Assembly: GCF_964656455.1 (NCBI RefSeq)
Contig: NC_135716.1
Span: forward strand, 111,198,389 to 111,262,388
Length of the DNA stretch: 64,000 nt
Origin: Halichoerus grypus
Taxonomy: Eukaryota; Chordata; Mammalia; Carnivora; Phocidae
Direction of reading: 5' to 3'
The notes under the pieces were generated by a model. It saw only the letters and a list, made by a program, of their open reading frames with translations. It ran no database searches and was not told the DNA's origin. Both the position numbers and the translations under genes were made by a program. The first letter of the stretch is position 1, and the number at the start of each line of letters is the position of its first letter. Shown one piece after another: positions 11,837-22,824 of the stretch.

Positions 11837-12341
11837 CTTTATACAAAAGAAAACATATATGCAACGAGTAAAATAATATAGCTGAGCTTGTGATACAAAT
11901 GATGTCTCCCCTTCTACTTGTCTGTATCCCCAGCTTTACTCCTGAAAGGTAGCCTCTTTGAACCTCCTATCTTTTGGGATTTCCTGGTGGCTACATCTCT
12001 GTGTCTAGAAACTGTACACATCCTAGGAGGTGCTTTGTTCTCGTATACTTTTTTATATCTTAAAATGTTTATTTTTGTCAGAATAGCTGGTGATTTTCTG
12101 TTTCTGGTTTATTACTATAAGTGTTCCCTCTCCATAAAAATTCATTCAAAATTATTCCGATACACCTTTAATGTCTATTTTATGTAAGTCACAATATATA
12201 TGTAATAGATTAATATAGTCATAAATTTACATGGAACATAAATAAGTAAATGTACAAATGTCAGGGATTTGGGCTCTAAGATATTTTCATGAGAGGGTTG
12301 TATAATCAAAAAGATTTGGGGCTACTGCTCCAAATAATAGA
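11837..12341. other. Unique or unrecognised sequence
   Basis: AT-rich, no gene or repeat family recognised. Confidence 0.4.
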
Positions 12342-12351
12342 CTTTTATCTG

Positions 12352-12542
12352 TTTTGTTTTTTTAAAGATTTTATTTATTTATTTGATAGAGAGATAACAC
12401 AATTAGAGAGGAGGGGCAGAGGGAGAGGGAGAAGCAGGCTTCCCGCAGAGCAGGGAGCCCGATGCGGGACTCGATCCCAGGACTCTGGGATCATGACCTG
12501 AGCCGAAGGCAGACGCTTAACCTACTGAGCCACCCAGGCGCC
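12352..12542 (-). mobile_element. Can-SINE (young)
   Basis: Antisense SINE with ccacccaggcgcc head. Direct repeat cttttatctg at 12342-12351, with a near copy ctttatctg at 12543-12551. Confidence 0.95.
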
Positions 12543-12551
12543 CTTTATCTG

Positions 12552-14012
12552 CTTTTTTGATTGATCAACTTTAGATATTATTTATTGACTTTCCACTTAA
12601 AAAACTAATGTTTAGCTTTCTAACACTACAGTCATCTCATTCTCTCTTCCAGTGTTTGATATAGTAGTTAATTTTACTTCCTCTGCTGCTTAACTTAGTA
12701 ACTTTAGATAACGACAACTCTATTTCTCATCTCATCCACTTATGACAGTCTTTGTTGACTCCTCCATTTTAAAAAATGGGCATTAGAACATGTGCTTCTT
12801 TTTCCATCTGTTTTTCTCACTTTCTGTCGGCAACACTTATTTTACATTGTCAAGGTTGATAACTTTTATATTTTGTCCTGTTACCAAGGACAACCAAGTC
12901 TCCATATAAGTTGAATCTAAAAGATGGAAACTATAAATAGTATCATACTGTCATGACCTGTTAATTTTTCCAGAAAGGAAAGTTTCCCTTATGAACCTGA
13001 GACCCATTGACTGCAGCCTGAAGTTACTTTCTCCTTGTCAGGAAAGCAGGTAGAATTAACAGACAAGGACAAATGCCTCTTGTTATTAAGCAGATTACTG
13101 CAAGGATTTGTCCTTTTCCAGAAGCTAAATCATATTTCTGCCAGGAGGAAAGAGAACATGTGATGTTTGCACATTCTCTATAAAAAGTTCCTTTTTGCTT
13201 AGAAATTATGCTTGCTTACTTTTTAATATTCCAATTAAAGAGTAAAAATTTTGTCAAAGCCTAGCCTTTGGGATCTGTAATGAAGTAACAAGAGTTATAA
13301 TTTGTGATTACCATAGGCCACAATTTCTTCCCTGGGCAGTCAATATACCTTATTTTTCTGGATGGTTACCTGGTCAGCTATAGGGAGCGGATATTTCTTC
13401 TGACATCTGCCCCCAAATGCAAGTGAACTGAGCTAGTTCTGGAGTGCTGGACCATTTGAATAATGAGAACAACTATCATCTTTAGGGAGAGTAGTACAGG
13501 TAGGAACGGGCCATCATTTGGTGCCACATTTATAGAAAATAAGAGTGAAAACATTTTTGGCCAGTCTTTCTTTTAGGATCCTGAAATTTATGTCTTGACG
13601 CCAAAGTATCAAAGTTAGTTCTGGCCTAAGATGAAGGGCATCTCTATTTATAGTAACCCCTAAAATATGATTCTATAAATATTTAGTGCAGAACCAATTT
13701 GTGTGCTAGGATTACATTTTCTTCTCTCTAGGGCTGGGGTTATGAAGCCTGGACTCTCAAGATTCTGTGATCGGTAACAACTAGATCCTCTTTTCTCATA
13801 CTCCATTAATTCCTTATAATCGGGGTACATGTAAGCTTGCTTCATATTTGAAATGTAGCTTTTTTGTGCCTTTTTTCCCCCAGGGAGTTTCTCACTGCCT
13901 TTCTTCTTCTTTTTCTTCTTCTTCTTCCTCCTCCCCTTCTTCTACTTCTTCGGGCAAAATATATCTTTGTCATGGCCTCACTTCTTCTCTACTCTCAGTT
14001 GTATTTATTCTG
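12552..14012. other. Unique sequence, no gene seen; TTC-rich run near the right end
   Basis: Nothing coding is recognised. The segment 12960-13260 has a TATA-like ctataaaaagttcc (about 13178) and could be an eroded solitary LTR or plain unique DNA; I cannot tell. A (ttc)n-rich pyrimidine run lies at about 13901-13953. Confidence 0.4.
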
Positions 14013-14028
14013 TGGAATTCCCCTTTGT

Positions 14029-14229
14029 TTTTTTTTTTTTTTTTTAAAGATTTTATTTATTTATTTGACAGAGAGACAGCGAGAGAGGGAACACAAGCAG
14101 GGGGAGTGGGAGAGGGAGAAGCAGGCTTCCCGCGGAGCAGGGAGCCCGATGTGGGGCTCGATCCCAGGACCTGGAATCATGACCTGAGCCGAAGGCAGAC
14201 GCTTAACGACTGAGCCACCCAGGCGCCCC
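14029..14229 (-). mobile_element. Can-SINE (young)
   Basis: Antisense SINE close to the young consensus. The perfect 16-bp direct repeat tggaattcccctttgt is at 14013-14028 and 14230-14245. Confidence 0.97.
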
Positions 14230-14329
14230 TGGAATTCCCCTTTGTACCCAAATGCTTTTCTAGGCTACCACACAGCTGTCTTCCAAGGATTTCCATCCAC
14301 TCTTGTGGGTTGGAATCACTGTTCTCAGG

Positions 14330-16190
14330 AACCTGTGTCTCCCACAGGATCCACTTCCACTATCCTGATTTATTCCATCATTTTACTGGAATATGTCCTG
14401 AAATGAGTTATTTAAAAGGATACGTGGGAAATAAACTTTGAGTCCTGTCTAAAACTATCTATATTGTACCTTCATACTGATTTGTGTTGAGTTTGGTGTA
14501 GCATTCGGGGCTGAAAATAATTTCCTCCAGAAAATGTGAAGACATGGTTCCATGGTCTCCTAACATCCTCTATTGCTGACAAGGAGCCATTTGTCAGTCA
14601 TTTCTGGGTGACCTGTGTTTCCTGTTCAGGGTCTCCTTTTTATACTTGTTTTGGAATTCTATGAGGAAATGTATAGACGTAGATCTTTTATCAGTTAGTT
14701 GTATTGAGCACTCACTGAGCCCTTTCAGTCTTAAGACTTGGGTCTTTCTTCAGCTCTGGGTAATTCTACCATTTCTTAAATAGTTTTCCCCTCTCTTTTT
14801 TTCTGTTTTTGGATCGGCTCTTTATGTCTCTTATGGTCTCTCTATTATTTCTGTATTTTTATCCATATGCTCTCATTCTGTACTTCTCAATTTGGCTTTC
14901 CAGATCATCGGTTGATTTGCTTTCCTTTTCTATCACCCTTTAAATTCTAAGAACTTTTAATTTAAAGAGCTCTTCCAAGTTCTTTGTTCCTTTTTTGTGG
15001 TTTCCTATTCCTATTTTATATGGGTGCAATACTCTCTTGAATCTTTTGATTATAGTAGTTTTCCTTAAATGTTGTCTTATGTCTCTTAATTATATTTGTT
15101 CTCCCCAGGGTTCTTTTTTCTATTATTTTTTCTATGTGTTTTTCTTAGTTGTTTCTCGTGCTGATTGTTTTCCCCATGTGCCTGGTAGTCCCTGGTTGTC
15201 TATTCGTATTTTACTTACTTACTTAATTAATTAATTAATTTTTGTTAAGATTTTATTTATTTATTTGTCAGAGAGAGAGAGCACAAGCAGGCAGACAGGC
15301 AGGCAGAGGCAGAGGGAGAAGCAGGCTCTCCGCTGAGCAGGGAGCCCAGTGCGGGGCTCGATCCCAGGACCCTGGGATCACGACCTGAGCCGAAGGCAGA
15401 CGCTTAACCAACTGAGCCACCTAGGCACCCCTGTCTATTCATAGTTTAGAAATAAGGACTGAGGAACTGGTGTGGATTTTCTATGCCATTTTAAAAGCTG
15501 GTCTCTTTCCCCCCCCAGACCCATCACCTGTGTGGATGGCTGACTGAGCCCTCTGTGTAGAGCGAGATGCCTTGGCTGGCCTGCTTGCTCTAGGCCTATG
15601 CTCGGACTCTGCCTTTGTGCTAGAGGAGTGCTCTACTGTGGGTAAACTGTACTCCCACTAGATGCCTTGGCTTTCCCCAGGTCATTTGTTCTTTCAGCTA
15701 TCGGGCTTTTGGACCGAGAGTTAATGTCAGGCTGCCTGTGATCTGTGTGGGGGTGGGGGAAGCAGATGGGGATGCCAACCAGCGCAGTTCCAAGTACAGA
15801 CCTTCAATTATTCCCACTGTCTTCAGCCCCACTTTTCCCTTCTCTCCTCCCTTGTACCTGCTGGCCTGGAGCCCAGAGCCATCAGGTGTCCCTGGGCAGA
15901 TTGGCTGTCTAGATTCCTTCTAGCATTCCAACAAGCATTTTGGCTTCCAGCTCCTCTTAGCTCGCCTCGTGACTGTGTCTTTCTCTGCCTGTCTCATCCA
16001 TCACCACAATTCCATCTGCTTTTTGAATTCTAGAAATTTGTTGTATCCTTCATCCACTGGTGAACCCCTTAACTTCTCTTTCCTTTTGCTATTATAGTTT
16101 ATTGCCTCTTTTGTCTCCCTTATTTGAGTGTGGTTTTGTAAGCTTTGGGTAGTAAGCACACATCCTCAACCTACCATCTTGAACTAAAAG
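14330..16190 (-). mobile_element. Antisense L1/HAL1-type ORF1-region sequence
   Basis: The stretch reads like the antisense of an old L1-related ORF1 region: gtgtagcattcggggctgaaaataatttcc, a decayed tgagcactcactgagccctttcag, gctcttccaagttctttgttcc and ccctggttgtctattc. It ends around ccatcttgaactaaaag. No reading frame survives. A Can-SINE interrupts at 15209-15431. HAL1 (L1 with ORF1 only) is my best guess from memory. Confidence 0.5.
15209..15431 (-). mobile_element. Can-SINE with expanded (TTAC)/(TTAA) tail
   Basis: Antisense SINE with a tail of ttacttacttacttaattaattaatt. Direct repeat tgtctattc(g/a)ta at 15197-15208 and 15432-15443. The body contains a (gcag)n-like aggcagacaggcaggcag run. 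Confidence 0.93.
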
Positions 16191-18204
16191 TCCTGATATG
16201 AATTTTAAACTATCTCTCTTACGAATATTTACCTAACCTGTTTATCTTCATGGCTGCAGTGTCTATTTAAGCATTGCATAATTTATAAATTATTTCAGTA
16301 AAGTAAGGCAAGAGAATGAGAGTAAATAACTTCAGAGGGATAAAGATCTAATGGCACAATTTTTCAGAAAGTCTTGTATAATAGCAACAGTTTATTTTGG
16401 AAAAAAATGAGAGAAAACTGCTCAATTAAAGATTAGAGTCTTAAAATTAACATCAGTTTTGAAAAATAGCCTGATTTCTATAGGCTGTTGTCAACAAAGA
16501 TATTACCTGCTCTCTATCAGGTAAGCACTGAACTTGTAGCAGTGACTTAATAGATCTCTGCTCTCAGAATTCACGTGTTGCTTTGGGGAGTTTCAGGAGT
16601 TGTTTTGGCACTGATGGATAAGTAATAAATGAATTTTAAAAATAAGCAACAAAAACATTGGGCAGGTATGTGCACAATGCAAATAAGAAAATAGGTGACC
16701 TGCTAATGAGTGTCAGGACATCTCTTTGGCCAGTTGGTTGGAGAACCTTGCTGTGGAAGGGATGGTTATCTGAGATCTGACTAAAGCGCAGGGGACAGCC
16801 CGGCAAAAACTGGGATCTTGGCATTACCATCAGACAGCATATCCTTTCCACTTTACTCAGTGCTTCCTACCCTTTGGTTTTGATCGTACTTCTGTCCTAT
16901 AAAGATTTTTATATTAATGTAATGAATTGCTTAAACATTTCATAGCTTTTAAATAGCACTTGGGTGAAATAAAAGACTCATGAGATAATTTATTCCCCTA
17001 GGACGGAGGAGGGATAAACAAGCCTTTTTATACTGTGATAGCAGAGTGGTTTGGTAAATATAAGGCCTTAATTATTATGCTTTAAGCAACAACTTAATTT
17101 GCTTCAGGCTAATTCTTAGCCTGTAAGTGGGGTTCGTCCTTTGATATATCATGTTGCTATTTTTGTGCTTGTCATTTTGCTCTCGCAGTTTCTCTCATCA
17201 AAAAGCATTTACTGCTCACTTCCATGGAATCCCTGTGCTGGTGTTGATATGGTGGGCTGCAGATGCACATTAACTTTTATCTTTAAATTGGGTACACTTT
17301 TCAAGGAGTATGGGGCATAGATGGATTGAGGGAGCCAATTTGTAGATCTTTAAATTCCCCATGTACTTTTCCTAACATCGTTCTGCCTAAGAATATGTTT
17401 ATGATGGAGGTGCAGGGTCTGCCCCCCGCTTCTCGTTCACTGTTGCCCTTCTCACACTATTAAGAAAGAAAGGCATACTGCTCTATCTCAGATCTCACAA
17501 AGGTCCTTGGATATAAAAACACCAGGGCGCCAAAGGGCAAAATTGAAAAGATTGGTGTCTGTGTGAAGATAGTGGATGACTAAGTGACACTATCTCACGT
17601 AATGATAGATAAAAGTTCCTTTTGCAATTCAAGTAGTTTCCTTTTTTTTTTTTGCTCTCACAAAACTGAGTGAAGAACCTAATTGATTTGTTTGCTGATT
17701 AACTAATATACTATTAAGTATATTTTTGGTGGTATATGACTGTTATCTTTTTTTTAACGTTGTTTAAAAATTTTAGAAGAATTGAGAGACAATTGCTCTA
17801 ACAAGATTTCCATTCTCCTCTTCTCATTTATGTGAAACAGGTTTCTCACCATTTAATTTTATGAAAACTAGAAGTAGGGATAGAATTAGTGCCGAACACT
17901 ATTTCATCCTGACGATAAATAATAGTCACTGCATGGAAATGTGAACTAATTGAAGAAGAAAAACCTCACCCATCTCTTTTCTAATTTTTTAACTTTATTT
18001 TTTAATGAGTTCAGGATTATATATATACAGTATGCCATGTTATAATACCTTTGTGGCTCTATGATAAAAATAACTCAGGGACATATGGAATTCAAGCTAA
18101 TTTGCGTAACTGTCACAAGAAAAAAAGCTTTGAATGTATTTCTGAAATAAGTATTTTCATTTAATTGCAGAATCTCAAAACAGCATTAGATGTTGGCCTT
18201 GTTT
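16191..18204. other. Repeat-free unique sequence
   Basis: About 2 kb with no recognisable SINE, L1 or gene, which is unusual here. The section 17030-17330 is non-repetitive, has homeodomain-like taatta words (ccttaattattatgc, caacttaatttgc) and looks like a candidate conserved non-coding element. Confidence 0.5.
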
Positions 18205-19270
18205 TATTTTTTTTTGTTTTAAAAAAGTTTATTTAAACACTAAGCTAGCTAAAAACACTTTTTGAAAGGTTGAAACACAATTGATATAGAAAATGCTTTC
18301 CCTCTAATCTCAATTTAACATAAATGGAAGAGGTGAGGGGGAAAGGTAGACAATTTCTTCAGCAGCATACATGGCTAAATCCATCAACCACCTTAAACTG
18401 GAATGTCCATTACTGATCCCATTAAAAAGTATTGGGCAAATATCCAAAGTTACCCACTTCATAAACCAGAAGACAACAATTTTAGGGTTACGATAAGTAA
18501 AATATTTTTGAAACACTTCAAAAACTTTATCATTAAACTAGAGGAATCATCTCTTACTTGTAAAAAAGAAAGGTATAAGAGAAAGTAAAAGACATTTAAA
18601 CTAAACTGATTTTTAATCCTCTTTGAACAAAAGAAATGAAAAATAATGGTTAATTAGCTAAGCTTTGTGCTCTAACCAAACTAATTAATTACGGTGATTT
18701 TAAATGGCAACAGCCCACCTGACTGGGTAGTTTGACAGTTTTGAATGCTTTTGCAATGATTTTTCTTAAAATGCAGACACTAAATGATCCGGTCATACAA
18801 TGTTCATCTTATGCATTCTGCATCTTTTTGCCAATCCTGTAGCTAAGGATCTTGTTCCAATCAATCTTAGTTGTGTAATTGGCAACTGTCAAGGTAAAAC
18901 TTTGAAAGTAGTGTTTGACACCTTCTGATAATTCTCAGTGGTAGCAGTCTGGTATTCATTTTCTGCAGCTTCTACAATCTTTATCAATTTTTTTGCAGTT
19001 TGTACTTCATTAGATGCTGTTAGGGAATCTTGTATATCTTTATGACTCACTAACTGAACATTACTATCTTCATAATAATGAACCTGAATTTTCAAGATGC
19101 CAACCACTTGAGTGGTTGAAAAAGTGATTGGAAACTTCCACTCTGACCTCCAATGACCGTTCCAAAATTTTTTGCTTGGAACTGATGGCTTTCTATGCAT
19201 ACAATAATGGTTTTCTGTCCATCTATTTTTTTTTTTTACCATATGACAATGCAAACCCCATTTGATAATG

Positions 19271-19575
19271 TTCTTTTTTTTAATTTTTAAAAAATTAAAA
19301 AAAATTTTTATTATTATGTTATGTTAATCACCATACATTACATCATTAGTTTTTGATGTAGTGTTCCATGATTCGTTGTTTGCGTATAACACCCAGTACT
19401 CCATGCAATATGTGCCCTCTTTAATACCCATCACCAGGCTAACCCATCCCCCCACTCCCCTCCCCTCTAGAACCCTCAGTTTGTTTCTCAGAGTCCATAG
19501 TCTCTCATGGTTCGTCTCCCCCTCTGATTCCCCCCCTTCATTCTTCCCTTCCTGCTATCTTCTTCTTCTTCTTCT
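19271..19575 (-). mobile_element. 5'-truncated carnivore L1 3' end inside the CAPZA2 pseudogene
   Basis: Antisense L1 end: poly-T/A-rich start, accatacattacatcattag, tttttgatgtagtgttccatg, ctcagtttgtttctcagag. It belongs to the 3'-UTR variant also seen at 38612. It ends in a pyrimidine stretch that runs into (ctt)n. Together with the next entry it separates the two halves of the pseudogene. Confidence 0.88.
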
Positions 19576-19582
19576 TCTTCTT
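19557..19582. repeat. (CTT)n microsatellite between two L1 ends
   Basis: Eight or more cttcttctt units sit at the junction of the two L1 3' ends. Confidence 0.9.
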
Positions 19583-19682
19583 TAACATATAATGTATTAT
19601 TTGTTTCAGAGGTACAGGTCTGTGATTCAACAGTCTTACACAATTCACAGCGCTCACCATAGCACATACCCTCCCCAGTGTC
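19583..19682 (-). mobile_element. Second short L1 3' end
   Basis: About 100 bp antisense: aacatataatgtattatttg, ttcagaggtacaggtctgtg, caccatagcacataccctcc. This is the other L1 3'-UTR variant (as at 10331). The flanking pseudogene words gttctttt (left, about 19270) and gtcttttat (right, about 19680) suggest the target duplication. Confidence 0.85.
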
Positions 19683-20165
19683 TTTTATATATGCTCACAG
19701 AGCAGTTTTTACTGAAGTTCTCCATGTTTCAACTGCATTTTCTGCTTCATATGGTCTTGGATCAGTTGCTTCCTTTCTTAAGTGATCAAATTTGAAACAG
19801 ATTCTGTTTGGGGGATCCAAAAACTCTCCATTTCCCAAGTCGCCATGTTCTGTTATGAATATCTGATCTTCATAACCTTCTATTTTACTGGAGTAAACTG
19901 GTCCAAGTTATACTGTACAAATGCATGAGCTGCTCATTCCCTAAGAAGATTATCATTATTAAGCGGTAACTGAACATCATTAAACACCTCATTAAATTCT
20001 CCAGGAGGGGCATGAATAATGAATTTTGCTGTTCTCTGTGTGCCCTCTCCTCATTAGACAACTGCTCCTCCAGATCTGCCATTTTCCTTCTGGCAACAAA
20101 CCGGGCATTGGTGACTTGGTGGCAGGAGCCACCTGACTTCCCCTCCCCCATCTCTTTAATACGCT

Positions 20166-20449
20166 TTTATTATGTTTCAGAATCTTTAAAATCAAAATTT
20201 GCAGTATATTTATATTTTAATTGATTGGTTAGTAATAATTGTAAAGAAAATGCAAACCAGAAGAAATTGTTTTAACACTTGAAGTCTTTTATTACAGAAA
20301 ATAAAGAGAAATTTAGTTTTAATTTATAGACAGATTTTTTTTGAGGAAAAATGTAACACTGTCCAGTAAAAGACTTTCAAACAGAAAATACATTACATTA
20401 GAAATAATTTGTGTTGGAGGAATCACCTTTTCTCGAGCCTTTGTCAAAG
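20166..20449. other. Unique sequence
   Basis: AT-rich, nothing recognised. Confidence 0.35.
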
Positions 20450-21363
20450 CTTACTGTACAGCTTCATTAATCAAGACAGTGCGGTACTACTAGTGGAGGG
20501 ACAGACACAGATCATTGGAGTAGCGTAGGGTTCCCAGGAATAGAGCCACATAAATATGCCTAATTAATTTTTGAAAAAGAACCCAAAAGCAATTCAAAAG
20601 GAGGAGGAATTGCTTTTTAATGAGTGGTGCTGAAGCAATTAGACATCCATTGGCAAAAAAAAAAAAAAAGAACCTTTACCTAAATCTTATATAAAAATGA
20701 ACTCAAAATATATCATAGACATAAATGGAAAACATAAAACTATAAAACTTCTGGAAAAAAAGTGAAGAAAATATTTGGGGCCTACAACTAGGCAAAAAGT
20801 TCTTAGACTTGACACCAAAAACATGATCCATAAAAGGAAAAATTGATAAATTTTATCTCATCAAAATTAAGATCGTCTACTCTGCAAGTGATCTTGTTAA
20901 GAGGATGCAAAGACAAGCTACGGATGGAGAAAAAAATGTTTGCAAGCCACATATCTGACAAAGAACTAGTATCTAGAATATATAAAGAACTCTCAAAACT
21001 GTAAAAGACAATCAATCCAATTAGAAAATGGGAAAAAGACATGCACAGACATTTCACTGAAGAGGATATACAGGTGGGAAATAAGCACGTGAAAAGATAT
21101 TCAACCTCATTAGCCATTAGGGAAATGCAAATTAAAATTACAATGAGATATCACTGGAAGAGCTAAAATAAAAAATACTGACAACACCAAATGTTGGCAA
21201 GGATGCAGAGAAGCTGAATCATTTATACATTGATGGTGGAAATATAAAATGATACAACCACTCTGGAAGACAATTTGGCAGTTTCTTAAAAAACTAACCA
21301 TGCAACTACTATATAACCCAGCAATTAAACCCTTGGGCTTTTATCCCAGAGAAATGAAGACTT
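20450..21363 (+). mobile_element. Old L1 ORF2 segment
   Basis: Sense L1 with decayed coding sequence: cattaatcaagacagtgcgg, gaactcaaaatatatcatag, aagaactagtatctagaata, tgggaaaaagacatgcacag, ggaaatgcaaattaaaatta, caaggatgcagagaagctg. It stops abruptly at 21363 where an LTR begins. Frame-disrupted throughout. Confidence 0.85.
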
Positions 21364-21515
21364 ATTGCTGTGGACTGAATTGTGCCCTCCCCCCCAATTC
21401 ATATGTTGAAGCCCTAACCCCCCCAATGTGTGGTATTTGGAGATGTGGCCTTTAGGAGATAATTAGAGTTAGATGAGGTCACAAGGCAGGGCCCTCATGA
21501 TAGGATGATAAGAAC
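21364..21515 (+). mobile_element. ERVL-MaLR LTR fragment (MST/MLT1-type)
   Basis: Matches the start of MaLR LTRs as I recall them: tgctgtggactgaattgtgcc, cccaattcatatgttgaagc, tgtggtatttggagatgtgg, cctttaggagataattagag, ggccctcatgataggatg. Only the left third is present. Its boundary with the L1 is sharp, so it may have inserted there or the two were joined by deletion. Confidence 0.8.
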
Positions 21516-21756
21516 GATACATTTAAAGTGATATAACAGCTTTATTTTAAAATACCGATATTTACAATATGTTAGAAGTTACTCCTTTGCAACTACTTAA
21601 ACTTACGGTGAAAAATTTTAGATGTCAATTTAAGAATGTGTGAGGGGTTGTATGGTTTTCAAAATTTTCTTGGGGTTCTGCAAATAAAACTTGATTTCAA
21701 TAATATATTACCCCTATTGATGAAGGGACTACGTTCCAAAATTATATTTTAGAAGA
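21516..21756. other. Unique or unrecognised sequence
   Basis: AT-rich; contains ggggttctgcaaataaaac, suggestive of an old repeat but not assignable. Confidence 0.3.
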
Positions 21757-21766
21757 AATCAAAATC

Positions 21767-21973
21767 TGGGGCTCCTGGGTGGCACAGTCTGTTAAGTATC
21801 TGACTCTTGATTTCGGTTCAGATTGTGATCTCAGGGTCATGGGATGGAGCCCTGCGTTGGGCTCCAGGCTCAGTGTGGAGTCTGCTTGAGATTCTTTCTC
21901 CCTCTCCCTCTGCCCCTCCTACTCATGCTCTCTCTCTCTCTCAAATAAATAAATCTTAAAAAAAAAAAAAAAG
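21767..21973 (+). mobile_element. Can-SINE (older subtype)
   Basis: Sense SINE of the tctgactcttgatttcggttcag subtype, with ctctctctctcaaataaataaatctt tail. Imperfect direct repeat a(a/g)tcaaaatc at 21757-21766 and about 21973-21982. Confidence 0.9.
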
Positions 21974-21982
21974 TCAAAATCG

Positions 21983-22595
21983 TAATTGCCAGAGGTAGTT
22001 GAAATAAATATTAAAAAACCTGGGAGCTGCCAGTTAAGGGTAGGATTAAAAAGGAGGTAGTGTTGTACTGTGTTTAGATGCTGTCATTGGCCTTTAATGC
22101 CTATTTTTTGAATAGTACAGGTGAGTTCAGTTGCTGTGTTCTAAACAGGCAAGAGAAAAAAGGAAAGGGAGGCAGAGGAAGGTTGTGTTTTTAGCAGACT
22201 ATGTTCGGGAGGGCAGAGGGACAGGGGATATTCATCATCCTAAAAGGACTACATCATCCTAAAAGGACTAAAAGGACTACTACCATTAGATGATGCATGA
22301 TTTCAGACTTCCCCTTTCTACCTCCCAAAAAGAAAATCTCTTTATGTTTGATGACGTCCCAGTCTTAAGTAGGGGGTTAAACTTTCCATTTCAGCATTAG
22401 CTAACTTAATATATACCAGTACTTTGGGCTTAGCTAATGTTATAGTGTAAATTAACTGCAGTCACTTGATATATATAAATTAATCTGATCATTTCCTAGT
22501 TAATAGAGGGGTGGAATGTGAAGGAAAGGGATATCATGGAATACAAGCGGGTGTTTGGGAAGGTAGGGAAGCAGAGTTATGCTTTGAAAGCTGCA
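21983..22595. other. Unique sequence with a 19-bp tandem duplication
   Basis: No gene is seen. The unit catcatcctaaaaggacta is present twice (22233-22251 and 22252-22270), followed by a partial third copy. Confidence 0.5.
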
Positions 22596-22615
22596 AATAG
22601 AAGCAGAAAGTGAGG

Positions 22616-22804
22616 GGTGCCTGGGTGGCTCAGTTGGTTAAGCGACTGCCTTTGGCTCAGGTCATGATCCTGGAGTCCTGGGATCGAGTCCCACGTCGGG
22701 CTCCCTGCTCAGCAGGGAGTCTGCTTCTCCCTCTGACCCTCTTCCCTCTCGTGCTCTCATTCTCTCTCACTCGAATAAATAAATAAAATCTTTAAAAAAA
22801 AAAA
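22616..22804 (+). mobile_element. Can-SINE (young)
   Basis: Sense SINE, ggtgcctgggtggctcagttggttaag head. The perfect 20-bp direct repeat aatagaagcagaaagtgagg lies at 22596-22615 and 22805-22824, so the insertion is recent. Confidence 0.97.
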
Positions 22805-22824
22805 AATAGAAGCAGAAAGTGAGG

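Larger units (their letters stand above)
18205..20165 (-). pseudogene. CAPZA2P: CAPZA2 processed pseudogene, split by L1 ends
   Basis: Retrocopy of the mRNA for the F-actin capping protein alpha-2 subunit. The start codon equivalent is 20080-20082 (MADLEEQLS), the stop 18809-18811. Recognisable minus-strand pieces are [13 protein letters not shown] (about 19750-19790), [63 protein letters not shown] and NKILSY. The residues match the alpha-2 rather than the alpha-1 paralogue (for example [21 protein letters not shown]). No introns; a 3' UTR and a T-run at about 18201-18215 represent the poly-A end. Without the 19271-19682 insertion the coding span is about 862 nt, against 861 nt expected for 286 codons plus stop. 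Frameshifts start soon after codon 10, and there is a TGA where the family has Gly in REGAAH. Not functional as a protein. Confidence 0.93.

Noticed and set aside
12960..13260. Possible solitary LTR with TATA-like box
   Set aside because: No matching terminal tg/ca ends, no target duplication and no family recognised.
13848..14213. Two overlapping open frames of 107-121 codons with Ser/Leu-rich runs
   Set aside because: Made of a TTC-rich tract followed by an antisense SINE. The hydrophobic and serine runs are by-products of the pyrimidine repeat, not a membrane protein.
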